The position numbers and the translations under genes are program-made. Shown piece after piece: positions 36,701 through 45,512 of a stretch of DNA of 64,000 nt. Numbering within the stretch: the first letter of the stretch is position 1; each line of letters starts with the position of its first letter. Under the pieces are notes generated by a model. The model was not told where the DNA came from. It was given only the letters and a program-made list of their open reading frames with translations, and searched no databases. Origin of the DNA: Natronococcus amylolyticus DSM 10524 (GTDB lineage Archaea; Halobacteriota; Halobacteria; Halobacteriales; Natrialbaceae); NCBI RefSeq assembly GCF_000337675.1, contig NZ_AOIB01000028.1, positions 247,480 through 311,479 of the forward strand, given 5' to 3'.

Positions 36701-37918
36701 TTACTCCTCGAGCAGCCAGCCGAAGCGTTTCTCCCAGAACTCCTCGTCCGGGGGTTTCTTGGTCCGTCCGTAGGTCTTTTTCTCGCGGATCTGTCGTTCC
36801 AGCACGTCTCGCGCCTCGTTGAGCGCGTGGGTCGCACCGTATCCCTCGCCGGAGGCGACGTACAGTCCGCGGTCGGTGTAGAGCCGGATGCGAGCGAGCA
36901 ACAGCGAAACGCCCCGTCGTTTCTCGTCGTGCTCGTGGAGGTGGATTTTCGCGTCCAGGACGCTCATTCCGCGATTCCGATCGTCGAAGGCGTCGACCAT
37001 CGCCACGATGTCCTCGTAGGTCGTGTCGTCTATCAGATTGGTTCCGTAGACCTGCACGGCTCGGTTCCCGCCGGCCTCCCACGTGAGCGAATCGAGGACG
37101 TCGGTCTTCGTGACGATACCGTGAGGCGAGCCATCGTCCGTGACGATCAGCGACGAGGCGCCGACATCAAACATCTCCCCGACGGCCGTCTCGAGCGTAT
37201 CGCTCGGTCGGACCGTCCGTACCGGCGAAATCATGATATCCCGGACCGGAAGATCGAGCATTCGCGCAAGTTCGCCCTCTCGGGCGCCGAAGCCGCCGCG
37301 ACGTGCCCGACCGGTGCTGCTGGAGATCTCGCCCCCGAACGGATCGGTTCCGCCCGCGTCGCCGCCCTGACTCTTGACCTCGGCCCGTACCGTAAGCTCG
37401 GTTACGTCGTAGAGACTGAGGATACCGACTGCCGTGTCGTCCTCGACGACAGGGAGGTGAGTGATGCGGTTCTCTCGGAGCACGTTGAGCGCATCGCCGA
37501 GGGACGAGTCCGGCCTGACCGAGACGAGATCGGAAGTCTGAGCTTCGGAAACGGTCGCCGCGTCCAGAAACGACGTTACTTTCTGGAGGATCGCATCGAC
37601 GGTGACGACGCCGACCAGCTCTCGGCCCTCGAAGACGGGCAGGAGCTGCGAGTCGCTGTCGATCATGAGCTGTGCCACCTTGCGGATGTCTTCGTCGGGC
37701 GAGAGTCGCGAGACGTGCCAGACGAGTGATCCGAGTTTTTCGCTGGGCTGGCGGTGTGAGGTCGCGAGTTGTCTCCTCGTGACGACTCCCTCGAACTCGT
37801 CCCCGCGGATTACGACACCCTTGACGTCGGAATTGGCGAACGTACCGACGAGCTTTGAGACGGGCGTTTCTGGCGTGAATTCGACGTATTCGTTCGAAAC
37901 GATATTGGCGATATCCAT
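36701..37918 (-). CDS. Four-CBS-domain protein with a ribosome hibernation factor-like C-terminal domain
   Basis: 405 residues. Four CBS modules at about 1-55, 62-118, 126-178 and 222-285, each with the usual (V/I)VTDDG..HGIVTKTDV type pattern. The last ~110 residues (about 290-395) resemble the HPF/RaiA fold: alternating strands MSVLDAKIHLHEHDEKRRG and LYTDRGLYVASGEGYGATHA, then the helix ALNEARDVLERQIREKK. CBS proteins bind adenine nucleotides; coupling this to a ribosome-binding domain would link hibernation to energy state. Ribosome binding is inference. Confidence 0.85.
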   Translation of the reverse strand: MDIANIVSNEYVEFTPETPVSKLVGTFANSDVKGVVIRGDEFEGVVTRRQLATSHRQPSEKLGSLVWHVSRLSPDEDIRKVAQLMIDSDSQLLPVFEGRELVGVVTVDAILQKVTSFLDAATVSEAQTSDLVSVRPDSSLGDALNVLRENRITHLPVVEDDTAVGILSLYDVTELTVRAEVKSQGGDAGGTDPFGGEISSSTGRARRGGFGAREGELARMLDLPVRDIMISPVRTVRPSDTLETAVGEMFDVGASSLIVTDDGSPHGIVTKTDVLDSLTWEAGGNRAVQVYGTNLIDDTTYEDIVAMVDAFDDRNRGMSVLDAKIHLHEHDEKRRGVSLLLARIRLYTDRGLYVASGEGYGATHALNEARDVLERQIREKKTYGRTKKPPDEEFWEKRFGWLLEE

Positions 37919-38068
37919 TGATTTCAGTATGCTTTCGATCGGGTGGTCGTTCTACGGTACTATTGAGGCGTACTGGGATGACTGGGATGTATACTCGTCA
38001 CCGATCAGTTAGTCGCTGGGAGTCGACTCGTGACGATCGCGGGGCCGTCCTCGACCGGCCGCTCACGG

Positions 38069-38707
38069 TCACGTCTCCAGGTAGGCCATTGCTTCTTCGT
38101 CGGAGACCTGACTGAAGTTCCGGTAGAACTGTCCAACCCCCATGAAGCTCCCGGGCCTCTCGAGACAGACGACCTCGTCGGTCCACCCCTCGAGTTCGGC
38201 GATAGAGGTCGGCGGACCGACCGGTACTGCGAGGACGACTCGACCGGCGTCCGAATTGCGAAGCTTCGCGAGACAGGCCCTGACGGTCGAGCCTGTTGCG
38301 ACGCCGTCGTCTACGACAACGACAGTCTTTTCCGCCAAATTCGGCTCTGACCGACCGCCTCGGTACCGCTCGGCCTTCTGGCGTGCCTCCGCGGCTTTGC
38401 GCTCGCGCTGTTCCTGAAAGTACTCCTCGTCGCTTCGCGTCCCGAGGATCGCTTCCTCGTTTTGCCAGACGCTTCCGTCGCTCGCGACGGCACCGATGGC
38501 GTACTCCGGGTTGCCCGGCGCACCGATCTTCTTTGCGACGATGACGTCGAGTGGAGCCTCGAGTTCGTCTGCGACTGCTCGGCCCAGCGGGAGGCCGCCA
38601 CGCGGAATGGCCAGAACGAGATCCGCGTCGATCCCTCGCTCACGTAGCTCTTCCGCGAGGAACTCTCCCGCTTCCGTTCGATCCTGGAATCTGCGAGACA
38701 CCTCCAT
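38069..38707 (-). CDS. Phosphoribosyltransferase family protein
   Basis: 212 residues from the ATG at 38707. Type I PRTase: the PRPP loop is VVVVDDGVATGSTVRA, the N-terminal region has VLAIPRGGLPLGRAVADEL and VIVAKKIGAPGNPEYAIGAV. This subclass (ComF/Rv0571c-like) has no assigned substrate and is often encoded with Usp, CBS and PEP synthase genes. It lies about 150 bases upstream of the CBS gene in the same direction; the gap 37919-38068 shows nothing else. Confidence 0.88.
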   Translation of the reverse strand: MEVSRRFQDRTEAGEFLAEELRERGIDADLVLAIPRGGLPLGRAVADELEAPLDVIVAKKIGAPGNPEYAIGAVASDGSVWQNEEAILGTRSDEEYFQEQRERKAAEARQKAERYRGGRSEPNLAEKTVVVVDDGVATGSTVRACLAKLRNSDAGRVVLAVPVGPPTSIAELEGWTDEVVCLERPGSFMGVGQFYRNFSQVSDEEAMAYLET

Positions 38708-38963
38708 CGATTCGGAGAAACGGGACGAGAGAGCATATAACGCCAGGGTAACTCCTGCTAGATGGGAACAATCACATCGATCCCACGCTGTCGTGAGTGC
38801 CGATCGGACTGTCAGAAGCGACGAATCGCTCGCAGAAGAACCGACGACGGGCAGAGGAACGAACGGCCTCGGGGCCGCCGTTGCCTCCCAGTTCGTTGAG
38901 GCGGACCTGTAACGAACGATGGCTGTCCACAGAGCCAAGACGGCCGTCTCCGTAGGGGAGGTT

Positions 38964-39791
38964 ATGTACCACGACGTTCTCATCGCGACCGACGGCAGCG
39001 GCGTCGCAGCGAACGCCGCGACGGTCGGCATCTCGCTGGCCCGAACACTCGAGGCAACGGTTCACGCCCTGTCAGTCGTCGAAGAGAAGCGAGGCGATAT
39101 CGCGGCTCGCCGCGAACGCCGCCAGTCAGATGCAGACTCGGTCGTGGCCGACGCGATAGACGCAGGCTGCGATGCCGAACCGATCGTTCGGAACGGACGG
39201 CCTGCGACTGAGATCCTGTCGTGTGCCGACGACGTCGGTGCCGACCTGGTCGTCGTCGGGACCCACGGGCGGACCGGGTTACAGCAGGCGTTGCTCGGGA
39301 GCGTCGCGCTCGAGGTAATTCGCGAGGCACACCAGCCCGTTCTCTCGGTTAGTCCGGACGCGTCGTGGGACGGCGATCGAGTCGACGACGTCTGTCTCGC
39401 GACCGACGGCTGGACGGGATCGGCAGCCGCAACCGAGAACGCTCTCTCGCTGGCCGACGCCGTCGACGCCAGGTTGCACGTGCTGTACGCCGTCGATATG
39501 AGTTCGAACACGGCTGAGATCCAGGAAGCGTTCGAAGAACACGGCGAAAAAACGACGACGGAGATTGCAGATCGAGCCGACGAGCGCGGTCTCGAGGCGA
39601 CTCGAACGATCGCCCACGGGGCAGCAGGAGAGAGTATTCTCGAGTATACCGACCGGAACGCCGTCGACGTGCTCATAATGGGAACCGAGAGCAAGTCGAC
39701 CCTCAAGCGACTCGTCGTCGGGAGCGTCTCCCAGCGCGTGGTGCCCGACGCGAGCGTCCCTGTGCTGACTGTCCGCACGCTCGAGTCGTAG
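38964..39791 (+). CDS. Universal stress protein with two tandem UspA domains
   Basis: 275 residues from the ATG at 38964 (MYHDVLIATDGSGVAANAAT); the upstream extension is not Usp-like. The first domain has the intact motif GTHGRTGLQQALLGS; in the second it is altered to GTESKSTLKRLVVGS, so probably only one domain binds ATP. Divergent from the phosphoribosyltransferase gene; the 256 bases between (38708-38963) hold both promoters and no gene. Confidence 0.92.
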   Translation: MYHDVLIATDGSGVAANAATVGISLARTLEATVHALSVVEEKRGDIAARRERRQSDADSVVADAIDAGCDAEPIVRNGRPATEILSCADDVGADLVVVGTHGRTGLQQALLGSVALEVIREAHQPVLSVSPDASWDGDRVDDVCLATDGWTGSAAATENALSLADAVDARLHVLYAVDMSSNTAEIQEAFEEHGEKTTTEIADRADERGLEATRTIAHGAAGESILEYTDRNAVDVLIMGTESKSTLKRLVVGSVSQRVVPDASVPVLTVRTLES

Positions 39792-39803
39792 CTCTCCGCC
39801 GGC

Positions 39804-39917
39804 AACAAGATGCCGAGTTCGACACCGTCTGGGGACTCGGACTCGTCCGCCTGGTCGTCGCCGGATTCGTGGCGCTTCTCACCGAACTCTTTCTTCGCGA
39901 GGACGAGGACGAGTAGC
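39804..39917 (+). other. Possible remnant encoding a single membrane helix
   Basis: An open stretch without its own start reads QQDAEFDTVWGLGLVRLVVA then GFVALLTELFLREDEDE and a stop. The hydrophobic helix with an acidic tail looks like the end of a haloarchaeal membrane protein. Family not recognised; it may be a relic or a tiny gene with an unusual start. Confidence 0.3.
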
Positions 39918-39926
39918 AGCGACGAA

Positions 39927-40343
39927 TTACCGAACGATCGTCACGGGAACAGGGGCCCGACGGACGACCCGTTCGGCAACGCTCCCGAGCAAAACGCGGG
40001 ATGCCCCCGACCGACCGTGGCTACCGATGACGATGTGATCGATGTCTTTCGACTCCGTAACGGCCACTATCTCGTTGCTGGGGGAACCGACGACGGTTTC
40101 GCGCTCGACGGAACCGTCGTGGTTCGCTGCGATCTCGGCTGCGTTCTCGAGCAGGTCGTCGGCAGCCTCACGCCGTGTCTCGAGTATCGAGTCGTACGCG
40201 TATATCCCACCTTCCCCGTACATCCCGACCGACGGGTCGATGACGTGTAACAGCGTGAGATCAGCGTCCGGATACTCTCGGACGGCGTGTTCGACGGCTT
40301 TCATCGCCGGTTCGGAATCGTCGATCGGAATGAGGATATCCAT
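39927..40343 (-). CDS. Universal stress protein (single UspA domain)
   Basis: 138 residues: MDILIPIDDSEPAMKAVEHA opening, TLLHVIDPSVG, and the complete ATP-binding motif GSHGRSGASRVLLGS, ending RRAPVPVTIVR. A normal single-domain haloarchaeal Usp. It follows the PPOX flavoprotein gene in the same direction at 139 bases. Confidence 0.93.
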   Translation of the reverse strand: MDILIPIDDSEPAMKAVEHAVREYPDADLTLLHVIDPSVGMYGEGGIYAYDSILETRREAADDLLENAAEIAANHDGSVERETVVGSPSNEIVAVTESKDIDHIVIGSHGRSGASRVLLGSVAERVVRRAPVPVTIVR

Positions 40344-40482
40344 ACCGTCTCTTCGTGGTCATGCTGGAAGAATTTTTTTGAAGACGACATCGAATTACTC
40401 GTTCGCGGGTGCCCCGTCGTTCGGGTGCAGGCACCTCTACGTCGCCCCATCCGATCGGGCGGGCCGAGAGTCGACGGAATAA

Positions 40483-40914
40483 TCACTCTGAGAGCGCGAC
40501 GCCCGACAGCACCTCTGCCCGGAGTTCGTACCACTCGAGGTCGACATCGCCGGCCGAGACGTCGATATCTTTCGCTACGCGATAGTACCACGCCTCGACG
40601 TCGTCGATGTCGTCCTTGGAGAGCGGTTCGAGCGATCCGCTCATAACTACACTCGTCCACTCGTGCGGTCCGTCCCACTCGTAGACGGTGAGACAGACTT
40701 CGTCGGTCGTCTCGATGAACTCGCGCTTCTTGCTGTCTTCGGCGAACCCGAAATCCATGATCGCTCGCTCTTCGTCCGCGTCGTACGCGAACGACATCGG
40801 GATGCCGTACGCCCGGCGGTCCTTCGAGAGACAGAGCACGCCCGTTGCCTGCTCGTTCAGAAACTCGGTGATCTCGTCTGCTGCCATCGTGTGGCCGTAC
40901 CACGAATCAGTCAT
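40483..40914 (-). CDS. Pyridoxamine 5'-phosphate oxidase family flavin-binding protein
   Basis: 143 residues from the ATG at 40914. Split-barrel flavin-binding fold: ATGVLCLSKDRRAYGIPMSFA, then AIMDFGFAEDSKKREFIETT (the K/R region that holds FMN phosphate), VCLTVYEWDG and WTSVVMSGSLEPL. Haloarchaeal members are of unknown substrate and may use FMN, F420 or heme. An AT-rich TATA-like stretch (ATATAAGG near 40950) precedes it. Confidence 0.87.
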   Translation of the reverse strand: MTDSWYGHTMAADEITEFLNEQATGVLCLSKDRRAYGIPMSFAYDADEERAIMDFGFAEDSKKREFIETTDEVCLTVYEWDGPHEWTSVVMSGSLEPLSKDDIDDVEAWYYRVAKDIDVSAGDVDLEWYELRAEVLSGVALSE

Positions 40915-41103
40915 TTTGCGACACCAGCCGTTTACACCATGGGGTCCCTTATATAAGGGACAGGAATCTGTCTGCTGGGCTGAAAGGCCGATCGAGACGA
41001 ATATCATCGGCAGAGATCTGTACTTCCGTCCTAATTCGATAGAGAGGGTGTACGGCACCCACCCGTCGCGCCGCTTTTTTATCACCGTCTCGTACGGCAA
41101 CCG

Positions 41104-42498
41104 ATGGGACTGGAGACTGCGGGAGCCCTCGAGCGAACTGTGTCGTTCGCGCCAGCGGGATCGGAGCCTGCGGTCACGAGTGTCGCGATGATTGGGCTGG
41201 CGACGCCCGTCCCCGAGCTACCGCTATGGCTCGTGACCACCGGCGGCGTGGTCACGATCACGATACTGATGGTGGTGTCAGGATTCTTTTCGTCCTCCGA
41301 AATCGCGATGTTCGCGCTGCCGAAACATCGGCTCGACGTACTCGTCGAAAACGGTGCATCGAACGCGACCGTCGTCAAGGCGCTCCGCGAAAACCCACAC
41401 CGGCTACTCGTCACGATCCTGGTCGGGAACAACGTCGCGAACGTCGCCATGTCGAGCGTCGCGACGGCGTTACTCGGACTCTACGTCACCGAGGGGCAAG
41501 CCGTCCTGATCGCAACCTTCGGGATCACGTCGCTCGTGTTGCTCTTCAGCGAGAGCGCGCCGAAGTCCTACGCCGTCGAGAACACCGAATCGTGGGCGCT
41601 TCGCGTCGCTCGGCCGATACGCTACGCGGAGTACCTGCTGTACCCGTTCGTCGTCCTGTTCGATAAGCTGACGCGCATCGTCAACGGGCTCGTCGGCGCC
41701 GGGACGTCGATCGAATCGGCCTACGTCACCCGTAGCGACCTTCAGGAACTGATCGAGGCTGGCGAGCGCGCCGGGGCAATCGAACCCGACGAACGTGACC
41801 GGTTGCGCCGCACGTTCAGATTCGACGAGACGCCAGTGAGCGCGATCATGGTTCCCCGTCCGGACGTCGTGGCCGTCTCGACGACGGACTCGCTCGAGAC
41901 CGCGCTCCAGACCTGTGCACACAGTGAGTTTACTCACCTGCCCGTGTACGAAGGAAATCTCGATACCGTCGTCGGGACGGTCCACGTCTGTGATCTGCTC
42001 CGGGAACGGGACTACGGCACGCGCGAGCCGGACGAACTCGAGCTCACAGACGTGATGGAGCCGACGATCCACGTCCCCGAGACCATGCCAGCCGACGAGG
42101 TGCTCGCGGAGATGCAACGCGCACAGGTCCACCTGGCCGTCATCATCGACGAGTACGGGACGACCGAAGGAATCGTCACCACTGAGGATCCAACCGAGGT
42201 TATTACCGGCGAGATTCTCGGTCCCCGCGAACCGGCTCCGATCCGAATCGTCGACGATCGAACGGCGATCGTTCGCGGCGACGCCTCGATCGCGATGGTC
42301 AACGAAACGCTCGATCTCTCCCTCCCCGAGACACCGACGGTCGACACTATCGCTGGACTCGTTCTCGACCAAGCCGGACGCCTCCCCGAAGCGGGCGACC
42401 GGATCGCCTGCGACGGTACCGGAATCACCATCGAGGACGTCGACGACAGGCGGATCATCAGCGTCCGACTCGTTCGATCGGGTGACGACGAGTGCTAG
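41104..42498 (+). CDS. CNNM/CorC-type transporter (DUF21-CBS2-CorC_HlyC)
   Basis: 464 residues. DUF21 membrane domain (~35-215) with the conserved SGFFSSSEIAMFAL, RLLVTILVGNNVANVAMSS and FSESAPKSYA motifs; two CBS domains (~230-355) including VSAIMVPRPDV and THLPVYEGNLDTVVGTVHV; then a C-terminal CorC_HlyC domain (~375-460) with VDTIAGLVLDQAGRLPEAGD. Family members export or regulate magnesium or other divalent cations. The linker before CorC has DEYGTTEGIVTTEDPTEVI, somewhat altered from the usual EDIxEE. Confidence 0.92.
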   Translation: MGLETAGALERTVSFAPAGSEPAVTSVAMIGLATPVPELPLWLVTTGGVVTITILMVVSGFFSSSEIAMFALPKHRLDVLVENGASNATVVKALRENPHRLLVTILVGNNVANVAMSSVATALLGLYVTEGQAVLIATFGITSLVLLFSESAPKSYAVENTESWALRVARPIRYAEYLLYPFVVLFDKLTRIVNGLVGAGTSIESAYVTRSDLQELIEAGERAGAIEPDERDRLRRTFRFDETPVSAIMVPRPDVVAVSTTDSLETALQTCAHSEFTHLPVYEGNLDTVVGTVHVCDLLRERDYGTREPDELELTDVMEPTIHVPETMPADEVLAEMQRAQVHLAVIIDEYGTTEGIVTTEDPTEVITGEILGPREPAPIRIVDDRTAIVRGDASIAMVNETLDLSLPETPTVDTIAGLVLDQAGRLPEAGDRIACDGTGITIEDVDDRRIISVRLVRSGDDEC

Positions 42499-42655
42499 CA
42501 GCGCGCAGTCTCGATGACGTATCTGGCCGTGCGGATTCGGCAGAACGGACGGAAACGAACCTCGACTGCTCTCAGGAATCGAGAACGCGGCCGAACGGAT
42601 CGCTCCGCACGTATGAACACCGTGGCTATTTGCTCGAACGCAAGGTACGAGACGT

Positions 42656-43039
42656 ATGGCTCAGACCGTCCTCGTACCGACGGAAGGCTCGCCGCTCTCG
42701 ATGAAAGCTCTCGAGACGGCACTGGTCGACTATCCCGACGCCGACATCGTCGTCTGTCACGTCATGGATCCGATCGGGTCAGGTTTCGGCCTCATCGACG
42801 TCATACGGCCGACGTTCGAGGATGGCTCGCCGCCGGGTTCCATCTCACCGAAGTATTGGCGAGAGTGGCACGAAAAGGCGGCAGAGGTCTTCGACGATGC
42901 CCAAGAGATCGCAGCCGAACACGGTCGAAGCATCGAGACCGTCCTCGAGTTCGGCGAACCTGACGACGTCATCCTCGAGTACGCCGAGGACCACGATGTC
43001 GACCGGATCGTGATGTCTCGTGACCACCGAAATCCTTGA
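42656..43039 (+). CDS. Truncated universal stress protein lacking the ATP-binding motif
   Basis: 127 residues: the start AQTVLVPTEGSPLSMKALET and middle regions are normal Usp, but the protein stops after DVDRIVMSRDHRNP, where intact Usp proteins continue with the G-2x-G-9x-GS loop and the last strand. Bases after the stop do not restore the missing segment in any frame. It is either a recent C-terminal truncation or a nucleotide-independent Usp; I favour decay. Bases 43040-43233 hold only an AT-richer promoter-like stretch. Confidence 0.75.
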   Translation: MAQTVLVPTEGSPLSMKALETALVDYPDADIVVCHVMDPIGSGFGLIDVIRPTFEDGSPPGSISPKYWREWHEKAAEVFDDAQEIAAEHGRSIETVLEFGEPDDVILEYAEDHDVDRIVMSRDHRNP

Positions 43040-43233
43040 TCTCCGCACGGTTCCCTGGCATTCGTTTCGGCTGCCTGTAAACGACCATGGGTCGGGTGAT
43101 CCGTGGCTTTTCTTGTTCACGTAGAGGAAAGCGGTGACCGTTCTGAACGACTTGAATTTGTGCTGAACTGTCCTGCGGAACCGTGTAAGACCTATGTCTC
43201 CTGAGTTCATTTATATGGTTAAGGTGAAAAACT

Positions 43234-43476
43234 GTGCACCGCTACGACTGGATCCTGCTGGCCATCGCCATCGCTCTCGTCGGTGGAGGGCTCGTCGGCG
43301 CGCTGACGCCGGTCCCAATGGAGTACGGGCTAGCCGCCGCGTTTGTGCTCGCCACGCCGTTCGTCTACGACGCGATGTTTCGGAACCCACCGCTTCCGGC
43401 AAGCGACTTCCAGCGAGCCGCCACCGCGATCATTTGGCACGCGCTTCTGATTTGGGCGGTCCTAGCCGCGATCTGA
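43234..43476 (+). CDS. Small three-helix membrane protein
   Basis: 80 residues starting at GTG 43234 with three hydrophobic segments (WILLAIAIALVGGGLVGAL, YGLAAAFVLATPFVYDAMF and AATAIIWHALLIWAVLAAI). No family recognised. The end overlaps the end of the convergent nosD gene by 15 bases. A promoter-like AT stretch lies near 43205-43225. Confidence 0.72.
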   Translation: MHRYDWILLAIAIALVGGGLVGALTPVPMEYGLAAAFVLATPFVYDAMFRNPPLPASDFQRAATAIIWHALLIWAVLAAI

Positions 43477-45390
43477 TAGCGATGGTTCGCACAAATCATA
43501 CTTCGAGGAATTTTGCTCGATCTGAGCGAGCAGTTCTGGATTCGTAGGTTCACAGCGTGGTGCCGTATCAACGATGCTTTCCACACGCATACCGGAAACA
43601 GCCCCCTCAAACGTGGTAAGTGTGTCAAGGGCAGGCGACCGTGTGAGTGTCGGCGTCCCATCGACGCGGTGAAGTCGCTCATCGACGGGGTGGGTCGGTG
43701 AGTATGACCGCTCGAGACTCGTCCCATCGCTCGACCCGACTGCTCCGTCCCAGTAGTTACCCTGTCCGTCGGCTGTCCAAACACGGAGTACTCCGAGTCG
43801 TGCAGCTGCATGCCGATGGTTGCCGATGAAGTCGTTGTTGGTCACCTGATTGGTTGGCAGTAACTGGTTCGCCTGAACGCCCTCTACGTTCCCCGCGATG
43901 ACGTTTCGTTCATATATCGAGTTCCCTGCTGCAGTTGTCATGCCGACCTCTGTATCAGTGATGACGTTCTGGGCGACGTACGACTGCGATCCTCCCATCA
44001 AGAGTCCCTGCGACGTATTCCGTATCTCGTTCCCGACGACGGCATTATGCTCTGGATCTGTCATCACATCGATTCCGGTCGATTCTGCACTCAAGATCCG
44101 GTTGTCGGCGATCAATGCATCCGAGGTATACATCAAATGGACACCGATTCGGTTCCCCTCTAATGTATTGTTCCGATAGATCAGTTCGTGCGATCGATGG
44201 GTGTAGATCCCGTCACGACCGTCGCGAAAGTGCGAGTCTTCGATCACACCGCCTGGAGATCGCATCGTCATAACTCCCATGTAGCCGTCGTCCCAGTGGT
44301 CGCTGCCGTCAACAGTGACGTTCCGAACGACAGCCTCCGGACTGTCCCGAAGCAGGACTCCGTTCGCTGGCGTTTCGATCGAGACGTTTTCGACGACGGT
44401 TCTGAAAGAACCGTTGACCTCGATACCTGCATCTCCCTGTCCGTAGGCCATCTCGAGGACGTCCTCGCTGTCATCCAGATTCCTGTCTCCAGTGTCAGCC
44501 TCCGCTACATTACCGACACCGGAAATTTGGAGATCCGTTACCGCAGCTCGATCGTCTTCGATTCGGATGACGGTTCCGTTTCCGTCCCCCTGAACCGTCG
44601 TACCCTCTTCTCCAGCAACGGTGATCGGCCGGTCAACGTCGATAGTGTCGGTGACGTTGTAGTTTCCAGATGGGATGAACACTGTTGCTCCCCTGGGTGC
44701 GGTATCGATACCCTCCTGAATGGTTGCTACATCCTCACCAACGACGACTTCTGTTGGTCTATCGCGGGCTTGCGTTGCATCCGAGACCAACTCGTCACCA
44801 CGTGCGTGACGTTCGTCGACCCGATCTCGGACGACATCGGCGTCATCGATCTCGAACGAGTGGTTGAGAAGCTGTTCCCAGCTCACTACGGTGCCACCGT
44901 GTTCGGTCGTAAACGCCTCTGCGTCTTCCTGTCTCGAGAAGGGCACGACAGTTTCCCCAGCTGGTGTTCTCGCCTCACTTCCGACAACGAACCATGCAGA
45001 CTCCGCATTGGTCCAGCTCTCCGTTCCGTTCGCAGCCAAGTGGCCGTCGGTCGTGAGTTCGAGCGCTGTCCCGCTATAGTCCGTCACATAGACTCCAGTC
45101 GGATAGCCAAAGCGGTCTTCATGCCCCGTTTGCTGGCTAGCGTCGACAAATCGTTCGATCCCCTGATAGCCGACGACGTACTCGTACTGAGAATAGAACA
45201 CCTGCGCTTTCGGAACGTCGATTCGGTCCTCATCAGGTTCGTTCTCGAGGATGACCCCTGTAGCAACGGTGTCCTCGAACGGCACCGGATCAGGCGATGT
45301 CGATCCGATATCTGCTATGAAAATCCCAGCGACCCCGAGAAGACAGATACCAATGAGGACCGAGATTAAAAGTTTGTGGGCGATAGCCAT
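43462..45390 (-). CDS. nosD: NosD-like copper-processing protein with N-terminal NosL-like domain
   Basis: 642 residues. An N-terminal membrane/signal helix (LLISVLIGICLLGVAGIFIA) is followed by a NosL-like segment (~55-190: VFYSQYEYVVGYQGIERFVD ... WFVVGSEARTPAGETVVPFS), lacking the Cys-x2-Cys of free NosL. From ~215 it is a right-handed beta-helix of NosD/CASH repeats (PSGNYNVTDTIDVDRPITVAG, VHLMYTSDALIADNRI, YERNVIAGNVEGV). NosD works with the NosF/NosY transporter in maturing the copper site of nitrous oxide reductase. This copy is separated from nosF/nosY, which have their own nosD. Confidence 0.88.
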   Translation of the reverse strand: MAIAHKLLISVLIGICLLGVAGIFIADIGSTSPDPVPFEDTVATGVILENEPDEDRIDVPKAQVFYSQYEYVVGYQGIERFVDASQQTGHEDRFGYPTGVYVTDYSGTALELTTDGHLAANGTESWTNAESAWFVVGSEARTPAGETVVPFSRQEDAEAFTTEHGGTVVSWEQLLNHSFEIDDADVVRDRVDERHARGDELVSDATQARDRPTEVVVGEDVATIQEGIDTAPRGATVFIPSGNYNVTDTIDVDRPITVAGEEGTTVQGDGNGTVIRIEDDRAAVTDLQISGVGNVAEADTGDRNLDDSEDVLEMAYGQGDAGIEVNGSFRTVVENVSIETPANGVLLRDSPEAVVRNVTVDGSDHWDDGYMGVMTMRSPGGVIEDSHFRDGRDGIYTHRSHELIYRNNTLEGNRIGVHLMYTSDALIADNRILSAESTGIDVMTDPEHNAVVGNEIRNTSQGLLMGGSQSYVAQNVITDTEVGMTTAAGNSIYERNVIAGNVEGVQANQLLPTNQVTNNDFIGNHRHAAARLGVLRVWTADGQGNYWDGAVGSSDGTSLERSYSPTHPVDERLHRVDGTPTLTRSPALDTLTTFEGAVSGMRVESIVDTAPRCEPTNPELLAQIEQNSSKYDLCEPSLSDRG

Positions 45391-45512
45391 CTCGTATCTC
45401 TATCTGGTCGGTGTAGTGCAATAGACGGTCTGGTACGGCTATCGAAGCGACCGAGCGCATTTCGTTTCGTGTACCAGATCGACTTTGCAGCAGGCGACTG
45501 TGAAACTACGCC

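Noticed and set aside
36212..37729. 505-codon plus-strand frame opposite the CBS gene and the nucleotidyltransferase remnant
   Set aside because: It covers the antisense of the clear CBS protein, is Arg-rich and lacks motifs; a compositional shadow.
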